Part shown: in pieces, positions 63,954 through 64,000 of the stretch
Numbering within the stretch: the first letter of the stretch is position 1
Layout of the letters: each line of letters opens with the position of its first letter
Source: Oscillospiraceae bacterium
Lineage (GTDB): Bacteria > Bacillota > Clostridia > Oscillospirales > Oscillospiraceae
Assembly: GCA_015067835.1 (NCBI GenBank)
Contig: SVLS01000003.1
Coordinates: forward strand, 1 to 64,000
Direction: 5' to 3'
Length of the DNA: 64,000 nucleotides
The notes under the pieces: generated by a model
Seen by the model: only the letters and a program-made list of their open reading frames with translations
Databases searched by the model: none
What the model was told of the DNA's origin: nothing
Position numbers and translations under genes: made by a program

Positions 63954-63966
63954 CAGGGATGCACTT

Positions 63967-64000
63967 ATGAAAAAATATCTCTCACTTTTTCTTTCCTTTT
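63967..64000 (+). CDS. Start of a secreted or membrane protein (partial)
   Basis: Only MKKYLSLFLSF is within the window; it looks like a signal peptide. CAGGGATG lies shortly upstream as a possible ribosome site. The rest is outside. Confidence 0.4.
   Translation, partial: MKKYLSLFLSF

Overview
The window looks like a chromosomal piece of an anaerobic, probably gut-dwelling, low-to-mid G+C Firmicute of the class Clostridia (Oscillospiraceae-like). The reasons are AGGAGG-type ribosome sites, rho-independent hairpins, T-box leaders on alaS and tyrS, an L10 leader, a SpoVB-like flippase, radical-SAM and ferrous-iron genes, and the conserved clostridial order dxs-tlyA-nadK-argR-recN. This placement is inferred from gene content and order; no 16S gene is present.

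Left end (1-4,100): an accessory stretch of small, mostly unassigned genes. It holds a winged-helix/excisionase-like protein, two DUF3846 proteins (one split by a frameshift), a DUF1643 protein and several orphans. No integrase, relaxase or repeat boundary is visible, so it looks like a piece or remnant of a mobile element. 4,135-11,476 (minus strand) is a two-gene surface locus. One gene encodes a membrane-anchored cohesin protein. The other encodes a 2,019-residue secreted esterase that ends in a dockerin. The pair suggests a small cellulosome-like docking system. A tRNA-Leu lies behind it.

12,100-23,200 holds housekeeping genes: a YgiQ-type radical SAM protein, an SSB-like protein, feoAB, nth, a SpoVB-like flippase, an SLC13-type permease, pepD, secG, and a prfB that lacks the usual programmed frameshift. 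23,400-36,700 holds a zinc-ribbon membrane protein, tRNA-Arg, a PadR-DUF1700-DUF4097 envelope-response operon, a glycoside-hydrolase-like protein, a Crp/Fnr regulator, a beta-propeller protein, a ZIP transporter, an ECF sigma factor with a PepSY membrane partner, the L10 leader with rplJ-rplL, and an Mrp ATPase.

36,700-53,100 (mostly minus strand) holds an ABC-F ATPase, an RNase M5-like protein, holA, comEC, T-box-controlled alaS, a TIM-barrel isomerase, pepF, an EamA transporter, a GDPD phosphodiesterase, an MFS carrier and T-box-controlled tyrS.

The right end (53,400-61,150, minus strand) is one long transcription unit. It starts at a consensus promoter, runs through about 620 bases of structured non-coding RNA that I identify as OLE RNA, then oapA, dxs, tlyA, nadK, argR, recN and a degenerate M23 protein. 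This is the known OLE gene neighbourhood and is the most notable item in the window. A Nudix hydrolase, dinB, a small orphan and a hot-dog thioesterase close the window.
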